A DNA stretch of 64,000 nucleotides. It comes from Pseudomonas trivialis (lineage in GTDB: Bacteria; Pseudomonadota; Gammaproteobacteria; Pseudomonadales; Pseudomonadaceae). A program made the translations under genes and the position numbers. Shown here one piece after another: positions 56,358 to 64,000 of the stretch. Location of the stretch: assembly GCF_001439805.1 (NCBI RefSeq), contig NZ_JYLK01000010.1, positions 62,001 through 126,000 on the forward strand. Reading direction: 5' to 3'. Within the stretch, counting starts at the first letter, position 1. Every line of letters begins with the position of its first letter. The notes beneath the pieces are model-generated. The model was given only the letters and a program-made list of their open reading frames with translations. It did not search any database and was not told the DNA's origin.

Positions 56358-56800
56358 ACCTCGACCTGCGCATTCTGATTATCGACGACCAACGCCCCAA
56401 CCTCGACCTGGTGGAGCAACTGCTGGCGCGCGAAGGCTTGACCAATGTGCTGAGCAGCACCGAGCCGCTGCGCACCCTGGAGCTGTTCAACAGCTTCGAG
56501 CCGGACCTGGTGATTCTCGACCTGCATATGCCGCAGTTCGACGGCTTTGCGGTGCTCGAACAGCTCAACCGGCGCATCCCCCACGGCGAGTACCTGCCGA
56601 TCCTGGTGCTCACCGCCGACGCCACCCGCGACACGCGCCTGCGCGCCCTGGCCCTCGGCGCGCGGGATTTCATCAGCAAACCGCTGGACGCGCTGGAAAC
56701 CATGCTGCGGGTGTGGAACCTCCTGGAAACCCGCGCGCTCTACAAAACCCTGCGCACCCTGGTGCCGGCCGAGCAGATTGCCTTGCTGCAACGCTCCTGA
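56354..56800 (+). CDS. Receiver-only response regulator
   Basis: 148 residues beginning at GTG 56354 (GTGA overlap with the kinase stop; GGAG upstream). The receiver has Asp56 in LVILDLHMP and Lys in FISKP. After about residue 125 there is only a short helical tail, with no DNA-binding or enzymatic output, so it may pass phosphate on or act on a protein partner. A longer same-frame reading through the kinase gene is a shadow. Confidence 0.87.
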   Translation: MNLDLRILIIDDQRPNLDLVEQLLAREGLTNVLSSTEPLRTLELFNSFEPDLVILDLHMPQFDGFAVLEQLNRRIPHGEYLPILVLTADATRDTRLRALALGARDFISKPLDALETMLRVWNLLETRALYKTLRTLVPAEQIALLQRS

Positions 56801-56814
56801 AACCGGCGGCCGGG

Positions 56815-57927
56815 TCACTCGATAAAGCGCTCCAGCGCAAACGGCGCCAGCACGGCAGGCAGCGTGCCCTGCACCACCCACTGCGCAATCGCCTCGCCAA
56901 ACAGCGGCGCGAACTTGAAGCCATGCCCGCACAGCCCTGCGGCGATCAGCAGGCCGCCAATGCGCGGGTCGGCGCCGACGATGGGGTTACCGTCCGGCGT
57001 GCTGTCGAAGAATGACACGCGGTGCCCGACAGGTTGCGCGTCCAGCAGACGGCTCAGGCGTTGCGCGGCGCGGTCGCGGTGGGCCAACACGCTTGCATCG
57101 CTCAGGCTGCACTCGAAGGCGTCCGGGTCGATGGGCTGGCTTTCACTGGCGATCAATGAGCCGATAAAGTAGCGGCCCGGTGTGTCGGGGCGCAGGTAGA
57201 ACCCGGCGTCGCGGTCGCAGTAGCCAGGCATGGGCGGATGCGCGCCGGGCGTCTGAACGATACCGACGGTTTGTCGGGTGGCATGGATCGGCAGCGGCGC
57301 CTGGCAGTCGGCGCCCAGTGGCGCAGCCCAGGGCCCGGCGGCGTTGACCACGCGGGCGCAGGCGATAAAACCGCGATCGGTGTGCACGCCAGTCACCCGC
57401 CCGCCATCGCAGACGATGCGCTGCACGGCCCGCCCCTCTTCGATGACCGCACCGAGGTCGCGCGCGCCCGCGGCAAAGCTCTGCGCGGTCTGGCGCGGGT
57501 CGCAATAGCCGGCGTCGGGTTCATACACCGCACCGGCCAGCGCATCGCTGTGCAGGTCGGCAATCAGGTCACGTGCGGCCGCCGGTGAAAGCCATGCCAG
57601 GCCGGGCAAGCGCGCCACATTGGCCTGGGTCGCGGCCTGCTCGCGCGGCGCAATGCCGGTGAGAAAACCGGTGCGCCGATAGCCGCAGGCGCCCGGATAG
57701 CGTTGCGCCCAATCGCGATATGCCTGCACCCCTTGCGCCGCCAACCGGCTCAGGGCGGGGTCGGCGTAATACTCACGCACGATCCCAGGCGACGCGCCGG
57801 ACGCGCCGCTGGCGATAGCGCCCTTGTCGAGCAGCCGCACCGACACACCGGCCCGCGCCAGGTGCCAGGCCGCGCTGGTGCCGGTGGTGCCGCCGCCGAT
57901 CACGATGACGTCGGCGGACTCATGCAT
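56815..57927 (-). CDS. DAO-family FAD-dependent oxidase 1 (sarcosine/glycine-oxidase-like)
   Basis: 370 residues. The FAD motif VIVIGGGTTGTSAAWHLARA opens the protein, YRRTGFLTG and the late GLLIAAGLCGHGFKFAP are DAO features, and a C-terminal ATPGN-like region precedes them. The family oxidises C-N bonds next to a carboxylate. The start overlaps the MetRS-like stop by 8 bp. In hydrazine pathways (Spb39, Tri27) a DAO-type enzyme cleaves the N-N conjugate of lysine and glycine, and this gene closes such an operon here. Precise substrate inferred. Confidence 0.88.
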   Translation of the reverse strand: MHESADVIVIGGGTTGTSAAWHLARAGVSVRLLDKGAIASGASGASPGIVREYYADPALSRLAAQGVQAYRDWAQRYPGACGYRRTGFLTGIAPREQAATQANVARLPGLAWLSPAAARDLIADLHSDALAGAVYEPDAGYCDPRQTAQSFAAGARDLGAVIEEGRAVQRIVCDGGRVTGVHTDRGFIACARVVNAAGPWAAPLGADCQAPLPIHATRQTVGIVQTPGAHPPMPGYCDRDAGFYLRPDTPGRYFIGSLIASESQPIDPDAFECSLSDASVLAHRDRAAQRLSRLLDAQPVGHRVSFFDSTPDGNPIVGADPRIGGLLIAAGLCGHGFKFAPLFGEAIAQWVVQGTLPAVLAPFALERFIE

Positions 57928-59539
57928 GGGCGGGAGCGCCGTCGAGCACCACGCTGGCGGGCAGGCAGGGTGCGAGGCTGGCGGGCGACAACGGCTTGAA
58001 ACGCGGGCGCGGCGCACTGTTCTCGCGAGGCGTCGAGGCGTTGTACAACCCCTGCAGGCTCGGCAGCCCGTCATGCCCCAGCCGCTGCCACAGGTAGGCG
58101 GCCACACGCGGCATGGTCGGTGCCGCCAGGTAGGCCAGGCCCTTGAGCCACAGGTAGGCATCGGCGCTGTCGGTCACGTCGAGCTCAGGGCACTGCATCC
58201 ACTGGTGCAATACGCCCCAGGCGTCACGCACCGAGACCGCGTCCAGGCGGAACGCGAAGGCGAGGCGTTCGACGGCCGCGTCGAGGCTCGCGCGCAGCCC
58301 GGGCTCGATAACCTGCCGCTGCTGATCGAGGTGGGCCAGCGCCAGGTCGATGCGGCTGTCGAGTGCGCCCGCAAGCTCCACGTTGACCACCTCGATGAAT
58401 GCTTCGATGGCGAAGTTGGTTTCGCCGTTTTCCGGGCTTTCGCGGCTGAGGAAGTAACGCACGCCGTCGCTGCTGGCCGGGGTGTGGTCGACGATGTCGG
58501 CCGCCCACACCACGTGCAGGCGGCTGGTGGAGAATTTCGCGCCTTGCAGGTTGTAGAAGTAGTTGGTGAGCACGTAGTCGAACGACCGGTGATCCTGCAA
58601 CGCATCCATCACCGCCGCACTGCCGGCCAGCAGCAACACCGCATTGTCGATACCGAAGCTGACCAGCGTGGTCACTGCGCTGCTGCGCAGCATCGCGTGG
58701 CCGTGCTCAGGGGTTTGCTCCAGCGCGCGGTCGGCGCAGGTCAGCGCGTATTCCCAGCCGGACTCGAACAGCACCCGTGGGTTGCCGAAGCGGTCCGCGC
58801 TCCAGGCCACGCCCCAGTCACCGGGCGCGGTGAGGCGCACGCGGCCGTTTTCACGCTGCAAAAAGCGCGCGATCACCTCGATGATCGATGCCGGCGCGCC
58901 GCTGGCACTCATGCGGTGCAGCAACTGCTCGGGGTCGGCCACCTTGAGGAACAGGCTCTCGACCTCGACCCATTGCAGCGGGCTGTCGCCCATGCGTGGC
59001 TGCGGGTTGAGCATGCTTTCCGGGCGGAACAGCGCGCCACAGGCTTCACAAAAGTAGCCGCCGGCGCCGGCCTGGCAATACGGGCACTGACCCACCAGCC
59101 AGGCGCCGGCCATATAGCGCCGGGTGCCGGGGCAATACAGCACGCGCTCGGTCACGTTTTCGGTGACGCCCAGCGCCACCAGCCGCTCCACCGTGCGCTG
59201 GGCATTGGCGGCATGCTGGCGGGCATACGGGCCCTGCACCAGGTCGAGGAAGTCATCGACGTGCACGTCGAGGGCGCGCAGGTCATTGGCGATCCGGGCG
59301 TGGTAGTCGCGCACCACGGCTTCGGGCGCGCGCTGCTCCTGCAGGCCCTTCCACAACACGTAGGAGTCAAAGCCGTCCACCGCCGACACCACGTCAACGT
59401 GGTGACCCTGGCTGCGCAGGTAGCGCGCGAGCATGTCCATGCGCAGGTAGGGTCCGGCGATGTGGCCCAGGTGCAAGCGGCCGTTGGGCGTGGGCGGAAT
59501 CGGCATCAGGAAGAAGGTTTGCGCGGGAGGGGCGGTCAT
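57920..59539 (-). CDS. Methionyl-tRNA-synthetase paralogue (predicted N-N bond forming ligase component)
   Basis: 539 residues, class I synthetase core. HLGH (residues 23-26) stands for HIGH, a zinc knuckle is formed by Cys152/155/164/167 (CPYC, CEAC), and KFSTSR (335-340) replaces KMSKS. It is shorter than MetRS (~670), lacking the C-terminal dimer/tRNA-binding part. It is not the housekeeping enzyme by context: it is embedded between two FAD oxidases and near a cupin and lysine hydroxylase. In Spb40/Tri28 a MetRS-like domain activates glycine while a cupin forms the N-N bond. The stop overlaps the next start. Confidence 0.85.
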   Translation of the reverse strand: MTAPPAQTFFLMPIPPTPNGRLHLGHIAGPYLRMDMLARYLRSQGHHVDVVSAVDGFDSYVLWKGLQEQRAPEAVVRDYHARIANDLRALDVHVDDFLDLVQGPYARQHAANAQRTVERLVALGVTENVTERVLYCPGTRRYMAGAWLVGQCPYCQAGAGGYFCEACGALFRPESMLNPQPRMGDSPLQWVEVESLFLKVADPEQLLHRMSASGAPASIIEVIARFLQRENGRVRLTAPGDWGVAWSADRFGNPRVLFESGWEYALTCADRALEQTPEHGHAMLRSSAVTTLVSFGIDNAVLLLAGSAAVMDALQDHRSFDYVLTNYFYNLQGAKFSTSRLHVVWAADIVDHTPASSDGVRYFLSRESPENGETNFAIEAFIEVVNVELAGALDSRIDLALAHLDQQRQVIEPGLRASLDAAVERLAFAFRLDAVSVRDAWGVLHQWMQCPELDVTDSADAYLWLKGLAYLAAPTMPRVAAYLWQRLGHDGLPSLQGLYNASTPRENSAPRPRFKPLSPASLAPCLPASVVLDGAPAHA

Positions 59540-59543
59540 CGGT

Positions 59544-60647
59544 TCAGTCCATCAAGGCGGCGGAAGGTGTGGCGGCGGCCGTGTCGGGCCAGTGCGTCAC
59601 GAGCAGGTCGAGGGCTTCGCGGGCAATGCCGGGGGCCAGGCGGAAACCCGCACCGCTGCCGGCCCCGGCGAACACCAGGTGTTGCTCGGGGTGGTAGCTG
59701 ACCCGCGACTCACCGCTGGGGCTGTAGCTGTCGCAGAACACCCGGCCACCACGGCAACGCGCCACCAGGTCGGGCAGGTAGCGCGCCAACGTGCGGGTGG
59801 CGACCTGCACGTCGTGGGCGTTGATTTCCAGCGCGTGTTTGCGCGGCGCCACGTCCCATTCGTCGCAGCGAAAGCTGAACAGCCACTGGTTACGCGCCGG
59901 CAACGGCATCAGGTAGGCGTCCGATTGCGGCAGGAACAGCGCGGCGGCATCCGCCGGCGGCCGGCCGTCGATATGCAGGGCCACCACCTTCTTCACACGC
60001 AGGCCGTGTTCGGCCGCGACGGCGGCAAAGGGCGACTCATTGACCCACGGCCCGGTGGCCATCAGGGTGCGCTGCGCCTGCACGCGGGAGCCGTCGCTGA
60101 GACGCAGGCCGGTGCGGGTGATGGCCTCCACGCCGACCCCTTCGATGCACTGCACATTCGCACTGGCCAGGCTCTGGCTGATCAGCAGCCGTGCCACCAG
60201 CGGCGGCTCGTAGCTTTCCGCCGTGCCGCCGCTGGACAGGTGTTCGTCGGCGCCGAGGTGCAGCGCGGTACCCAGGCGTTCGCCGAGGGCCTGCAGCGAC
60301 ACATCGGCCGGCAGCACGGGCGCCTCGACCACGGCGCGCCGGATATCGGCAGTGAACCCGTGATGGGCCAGCCAGTACACCGGCGCCTGGGTGGTGCGCA
60401 GGCCCAGCCGGTCACGCAAGGCGCGATACAGCCCGGCGCTCTCCCCGGCCAGGCGCCGCTCGCGCTCGGACTTGCCGGTGGCCAGCAGCACGCCCGCCGA
60501 ATGCGCGGTGGCGCCGTCGCCGATGCGGAAGCGGTCGATCAGCAGGATCCGCCAGTGCGGGTAGCGCTGCACGGCGTGGTGCAGGGCCCAGGCACCGATA
60601 ATGCCGCCGCCGACAATCACCAGGTCGAAATCGGCCTGCCGGCTCAT
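59544..60647 (-). CDS. DAO-family FAD-dependent oxidase 2
   Basis: 367 residues. The FAD motif is DLVIVGGGIIGAWALHHAV, with the mid-protein RTLMATGPWVN and the late LVFAGAGSGAGFRLAPG. It is diverged from oxidase 1 of the same operon, so the two may act on different intermediates. ATG 60647 overlaps the cupin stop (ATGA), indicating translational coupling; an upstream GTG start is not needed. Predicted to oxidise an amine or hydrazine C-N bond; substrate unproven. Confidence 0.87.
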   Translation of the reverse strand: MSRQADFDLVIVGGGIIGAWALHHAVQRYPHWRILLIDRFRIGDGATAHSAGVLLATGKSERERRLAGESAGLYRALRDRLGLRTTQAPVYWLAHHGFTADIRRAVVEAPVLPADVSLQALGERLGTALHLGADEHLSSGGTAESYEPPLVARLLISQSLASANVQCIEGVGVEAITRTGLRLSDGSRVQAQRTLMATGPWVNESPFAAVAAEHGLRVKKVVALHIDGRPPADAAALFLPQSDAYLMPLPARNQWLFSFRCDEWDVAPRKHALEINAHDVQVATRTLARYLPDLVARCRGGRVFCDSYSPSGESRVSYHPEQHLVFAGAGSGAGFRLAPGIAREALDLLVTHWPDTAAATPSAALMD

Positions 60648-60997
60648 GCCCACCACACCGAAAACACCTGGGCCTGGGTGGTGCTGTTATTGCGCACAAA
60701 ATGCGGGCGCCACGGCTCGAAATACACGCTGCCGCCATTTTTGACCGCGTGCCAGGTGCCGTCGTAATACACCTCCAGATCGGCGCCGCTGATAAACCAG
60801 ATTTCGTTCACCGCGTGTTTGTCTTCTTCGGTACCGCAGCCGGGCTCGATGGTGAAGCGCGAGGACTGGATCGGCGCATTGGTCAGCCGGCCGGAAAAGT
60901 GGTGCAGGTACAGGTGCACGCCTTGCAGCGCAACGGGTTCCTCGGTTTCGCGAATCACCGGGGCGTTGCCGTTGGGGGGCAGTGTGATGGGTTCCAT
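60644..60997 (-). CDS. Stand-alone small cupin (predicted zinc hydrazine synthetase component)
   Basis: 117 residues, single cupin barrel. His61, Glu65 (KHAVNEIWF) and His99 (WRPHFVRN) are the candidate metal ligands; the GADLEVYYDGTWHAV strand follows the first motif. In Spb40/Tri28-type enzymes a zinc cupin is fused to a MetRS-like domain and joins activated glycine with N6-hydroxylysine. Here it is separate but in the same operon. AGGAG lies eight bases before ATG 60997; the longer frame reaching into the hydroxylase gene is ignored. Confidence 0.85.
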   Translation of the reverse strand: MEPITLPPNGNAPVIRETEEPVALQGVHLYLHHFSGRLTNAPIQSSRFTIEPGCGTEEDKHAVNEIWFISGADLEVYYDGTWHAVKNGGSVYFEPWRPHFVRNNSTTQAQVFSVWWA

Positions 60998-61013
60998 GAC
61001 GGGACTCCTGGGT

Positions 61014-62354
61014 CTAGTTGGCGACGGCGGCGAGGCGATCGAAGCGCCCATCGCTGACGTCGTCGAAGGCAGCGCTGGCGCCCCACTGGACGCAGGCTTC
61101 AGGCTCGTCCAGGTCGTAGAGGGGCTGGCCGCTGACACTGTTGATGATGTGCGCGCAACGCCAGGGGATCAGGCCCAGGTTGGGGTCGGCGATGCCTTTC
61201 TGGCTGCGCGCGGCGTTTTGCACATAGAGCGCCGAACCCTGCGGGCCGTCCCATTGCACCGAGTAGTCCGGGTTGAACACGTACTCGTCGTTGCGCCGCG
61301 TGATGCGCGGTTCGAGCGCCTCCAGGCACGCCGGCATCTGGTAGGCGTAGCCGGTGCACAGCACGGCGATGTCGGCGCTCAGTTCCTCGCGGGCCTGGCT
61401 GTGCCCGTGCAGCAGCGCCAGGCTCCAGTGCTGCGCGCGGGGCTGCACGGCCGTCAGCTCGCGGCCTGGCAGCAGACGGATGTGACAGGGGTGATGCAGC
61501 ACATGCTTGAGTTCGTACAGACGCCGATAGATCGACTGCAACAGCGATTGCGAGATACCGTCGCTGGCCAGCTTTTGCTCGGCCAGCAGCGGTTGGCGCA
61601 CGGCCTCGGGCTGGGCGAAGAAATGGTCGCTGTACTGCGGGGTGTACAGCTCGTTGGTAAACGGTGATTCGTCCAGCGGCGCGAAATTCCAGCGCCGCGA
61701 CACCCAGGTCACGCTGGCCGGCAGTGCGCTGGTGTCGGACAGCAGGTGCTGGATGATCTCGGCGCCGGTCTGGCCGCCGCCAATCACCACCACGCGTTTG
61801 TCCTTGAGCGAACGCTTGCGGGTCATGTATTGCGAGGCATGAAACAGCGTCTCGCCCAGGTGCGCCTGCGCAAACGCCGGCACCGATGGTTGTTGGCCGG
61901 TGCCCAGCACCAGGTTGCGCGCCGGCTGCATCCAGGTATCGCCCTTGAGCATGAACAGGCCGTTGTCGAAGGTCACCGAACGCACGTCACGATTGAAGTG
62001 CAGGTTGGGCAACTGGCTGCACGCCCAGCGGTAGTACTGGTTGAATTCGCGGCGCAGCACCTGATCGAAATTGGCGTTGATAAAACTCAGCAGCTGTTTT
62101 TTCTTCGACAGGTAGGCCAGAAAAGACAGTGGGTTGGAGGGGTCGACCAGGCTGACCAGGTCCTTGAGGTAGTGCACCTGCAACCTGGCCTCGGGCACCA
62201 TCATGCCCGCATGCCACTGGAACTCGCTGCTGCGCTCGAAGAAGGCCGAGCTGATGCCCGCATGGGGCCGGGCCAGTGCCGCCAGGCTCAGGTTGGCCGG
62301 ACCGATGCCGATTCCCGCCATGTCTACCACTGCGGCTGCAGAGAGCACACTCAT
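61014..62354 (-). CDS. L-lysine N6-monooxygenase (IucD-like)
   Basis: 446 residues of the SidA/IucD/PvdA family. FAD binds at G16-N21 (GIGPAN), NADPH at 192-199 (GGGQTGAE), and CTGY lies at 333-336. Segments LKDLVSLVDPSNPLSFLAYL, KLASDGISQSLLQSIYRRLY and HIRLLPGREL follow the IucD pattern closely, so lysine rather than ornithine is the likely substrate. No siderophore acylase or synthetase is nearby. N6-hydroxylysine is the first intermediate of the known hydrazine pathway (Spb38). ATG 62354 is chosen over a GTG two codons upstream. Confidence 0.9.
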   Translation of the reverse strand: MSVLSAAAVVDMAGIGIGPANLSLAALARPHAGISSAFFERSSEFQWHAGMMVPEARLQVHYLKDLVSLVDPSNPLSFLAYLSKKKQLLSFINANFDQVLRREFNQYYRWACSQLPNLHFNRDVRSVTFDNGLFMLKGDTWMQPARNLVLGTGQQPSVPAFAQAHLGETLFHASQYMTRKRSLKDKRVVVIGGGQTGAEIIQHLLSDTSALPASVTWVSRRWNFAPLDESPFTNELYTPQYSDHFFAQPEAVRQPLLAEQKLASDGISQSLLQSIYRRLYELKHVLHHPCHIRLLPGRELTAVQPRAQHWSLALLHGHSQAREELSADIAVLCTGYAYQMPACLEALEPRITRRNDEYVFNPDYSVQWDGPQGSALYVQNAARSQKGIADPNLGLIPWRCAHIINSVSGQPLYDLDEPEACVQWGASAAFDDVSDGRFDRLAAVAN

Positions 62355-62466
62355 GATCACTATCCCTAATTGATGATGGTTTCAGATGCAGCAACGCCTC
62401 GCGATGATCACGAAGGCGCGCCGGGCGCTGGCTGTTACGGGTGGTGCTGTTACAGCGGGTGGCGCA

Positions 62467-63840
62467 TCAACTTTCCACGGCCTGCACAATCGGGGCCTTG
62501 AGCATCAGGACACACAGCAGCATGGCCAGCAGCGACAAGCCGACCGCGACGCCGACCGCGACCTCAATGGCGTCGTCCAATGGCTGAACCGAGGTGAGCA
62601 ACGCGCCGAAGATCGCCACGCCAAAGGCCGAGCCGCTTTGCCGGCTGGCGTTCAGGGTGCCGGCGGCGACGCCGGCCTTGGCGCGGTCGACCACGCTCAT
62701 CAGTACGGCGGTGGCAGCCGGGGTGATGATTCCCGCGCCAAAACCCACCGCCGGGTAGCACAGCGCGATACGCCAGTACGGCGCGTCACCGGCCAGGGCG
62801 AACAGGCCGATAAAGCCCAGGGTGTACAAGCCGAAACCCGCCACCAGCACGGCGCGTGGGCCGTAGGCACGGGTCAGGCGACCGCAGGTGAAACTGCCGA
62901 GGGTGACCATGGCGGTCAGCGGCAGAAAGGCCAGCCCGGTTTCCAGCGGTGACCAGCCGCGATGAGTCTGGAAATACAGGCTCAGCAGGAAGAACAGCCC
63001 GTAGAACACCAGGGCCGAGGCCATCGACAGGAAGGTCGCGCCGGAAAAGGTCGGATTACGGAAATACTGCAGCGGCAGCATCGGGTCCTTGTGGCGGCTT
63101 TCGGTGACCAGGAACACACACCAGGCAATGCACGCGACGAACACGCCCGCATAGACCCATTCGGAACTCCAGCCCAGCCTGGCGCCCTCGATCAACACGG
63201 CCACCGACGAGCCCAGCGCGATAATCGCCGCGATTTGCCCGGTAACGTCCAGGTGTCGGTTGGGCGCCAGTGGCGCGGCGTGCGGGATGCGTGAGGTGAG
63301 CCATACGCCGATCAACGCAATCGGCACGTTGATCAGGAAAATGCTGCGCCAGCCGAACAGTTCGATCAGCACCCCGCCCACCAAAGGCCCGGCGGCCATG
63401 GCGATGCCGCCGCAGCCGGCCCACACGCCGATGGCACTGGCGCGCTGATGGGACTGCGGGTAGGCGCTGTTGATCAGCATCAACGAGCACGGCACCAGTA
63501 ACGCCGCGCCCAGCCCTTGCAGCACGCGGGCGCCGACCAGTTCCGGGAGGTCGGTGGCCAGGCCGCACAGCGCGGACGCCAGGGCAAACAGGCCAAGGCC
63601 CAGGGCATAGATTTTTTTTGCGCCGAAGCGGTCGCCGAGCAGGCCGCCGGTGAGCAGCAGGCTGGCGAATGTGAGGGTGTAGGCGTTGATCACCCATTGC
63701 AGCCCGGTGATGTCCGAACCAAAGGTGGTGGAGATGGATTCCAGCGCCACGTTGACGATCGAGGTGTCGAGGATGACGACCACGTAACTGAGGCTGGTGG
63801 CGATCAGTACCTGTCGTTGATAGCGCGTGCTGAGTTCCAT
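62467..63840 (-). CDS. MFS transporter (DHA2 family exporter)
   Basis: 457 residues with about 14 membrane helices. The first is LSYVVVILDTSIVNVALESI, motif A is GGLLGDRFGAKKIYALG, and motif C is GPLVGGVLIELFGW. EmrB-like proteins export drugs or metabolites. It is the first gene of the minus-strand run, 112 bp upstream of the lysine hydroxylase, and is probably the exporter of the operon's product. AAGGA lies upstream of ATG 63840; a 46-residue extension is repeat-rich and rejected. Confidence 0.88.
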   Translation of the reverse strand: MELSTRYQRQVLIATSLSYVVVILDTSIVNVALESISTTFGSDITGLQWVINAYTLTFASLLLTGGLLGDRFGAKKIYALGLGLFALASALCGLATDLPELVGARVLQGLGAALLVPCSLMLINSAYPQSHQRASAIGVWAGCGGIAMAAGPLVGGVLIELFGWRSIFLINVPIALIGVWLTSRIPHAAPLAPNRHLDVTGQIAAIIALGSSVAVLIEGARLGWSSEWVYAGVFVACIAWCVFLVTESRHKDPMLPLQYFRNPTFSGATFLSMASALVFYGLFFLLSLYFQTHRGWSPLETGLAFLPLTAMVTLGSFTCGRLTRAYGPRAVLVAGFGLYTLGFIGLFALAGDAPYWRIALCYPAVGFGAGIITPAATAVLMSVVDRAKAGVAAGTLNASRQSGSAFGVAIFGALLTSVQPLDDAIEVAVGVAVGLSLLAMLLCVLMLKAPIVQAVES

Positions 63841-63865
63841 GACTGCGTGTTTCCTTAACGACAAG

Positions 63866-63936
63866 ATTGCGGCGTGACTCATTGCGGCGTGACTATAAGC
63901 AGCTTTGTCCGATAAACGCTTCGAGGCGTGTCGAAG
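63866..63936. promoter_or_regulatory. Upstream region of the exporter operon with direct and inverted repeats
   Basis: ATTGCGGCGTGACT occurs twice in tandem (63866-63879 and 63881-63894), and CTTCGA-N6-TCGAAG (63919-63936) is a perfect inverted repeat. Both lie between the MFS start and the window edge and could bind a regulator encoded beyond it. No consensus is recognised. Confidence 0.4.
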
Positions 63937-64000
63937 TGTTAGTGTTTGTGTCATTCTCGCCCTGATATCACCTGGCACAGCGCGGAGTTCAAGGGAATGA

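Noticed and set aside
57824..59701. 625-codon plus-strand frame opposite the MetRS-like gene
   Set aside because: The minus strand has HLGH, a zinc knuckle and the whole synthetase fold; the plus-strand product has none.
61014..62354. Siderophore (hydroxamate) biosynthesis
   Set aside because: The hydroxylase alone would fit, but there is no acyltransferase, IucA/IucC or NRPS gene, while cupin, MetRS-like and DAO-type genes adjoin it.
63997..64000. Start of a plus-strand gene at the window end
   Set aside because: AAGGGAATGA could be a ribosome site plus ATG for a divergent regulator, but only four bases of it are present.

Overview
The window looks like a chromosomal segment of a Pseudomonas of the fluorescens group. 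The evidence is high GC, dense GC3-rich genes, an OprD-type porin, many LysR/AraC/GntR/IclR regulators, and the GTGGGAG..TTGC and GGCGAGCGGG..TTGCCCC types of REP sequence known from these genomes. No rRNA, tRNA, phage, transposase or CRISPR was seen. Nearly all of it is accessory metabolism and sensing.

Layout: (1) 1-14.2 kb: an AraC pseudogene, a LysR/EamA pair, then a minus-strand set (SDR, class III aminotransferase, glutamine-synthetase-like ligase, ALDH) that looks like amine or amino-acid catabolism through gamma-glutamylation. A second LysR/SDR pair follows, then gamma-glutamyltransferase next to a polar amino acid ABC importer and its GntR regulator. (2) 14.3-18.8 kb: a LOV (blue-light) hybrid histidine kinase, a soluble PAS-PAS chemoreceptor like BdlA, a DCC-family thiol protein and an alpha/beta hydrolase. 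(3) 18.8-24.3 kb: a composite intergenic repeat, a three-gene amine-oxidation operon (ornithine-cyclodeaminase-like protein, RidA, DadA-like FAD enzyme) with a divergent AraC regulator, an orphan six-TM ABC membrane domain and a perfect REP inverted pair. (4) 24.3-39.1 kb: a catabolic island. Eight closely packed minus-strand genes encode a ThDP decarboxylase, ALDH, SDR, beta-propeller protein, VOC protein, DUF1185 protein, MhpA-type hydroxylase and MhpD-type hydratase. They are flanked by AraC and IclR regulators, an OprD porin, a second ALDH and an APC permease. (5) 39.1-48.6 kb: an MFS efflux pump, a Cache chemoreceptor, a tandemly duplicated intergenic junction, and an AraC/aminotransferase/ALDH/cytochrome b561 group carrying the second repeat copy. 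(6) 48.6-52.1 kb: a shortened third repeat copy, a DUF2946 protein, a TonB receptor, a palindrome built from the repeat's leading 15-mer, and a secreted SnoaL-like protein. (7) 52.2-56.8 kb: four overlapping signalling genes (histidine kinase, LuxR-type regulator, hybrid kinase, receiver-only regulator).

(8) 56.8-63.8 kb is the most interesting part. It is a compact minus-strand operon encoding a lysine N6-hydroxylase (IucD-like), a stand-alone small cupin with a His/Glu/His metal site, a DAO-type FAD oxidase, a truncated methionyl-tRNA-synthetase paralogue and a second DAO-type oxidase, preceded by a DHA2 exporter. N-hydroxylysine formation, a zinc cupin, a MetRS-like adenylating enzyme and a DAO-type oxidase are the ingredients of the hydrazine (N-N bond) forming machinery described from Streptomyces (Spb38/39/40 of s56-p1; Tri26-28 of triacsin). 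Here cupin and MetRS parts are separate proteins, two oxidases are present, and the host is a Pseudomonas. I infer an uncharacterised hydrazine-type metabolite; the product cannot be read from the window.

Starts were chosen by ribosome binding sites where visible, so several genes begin downstream of the longest possible frame.
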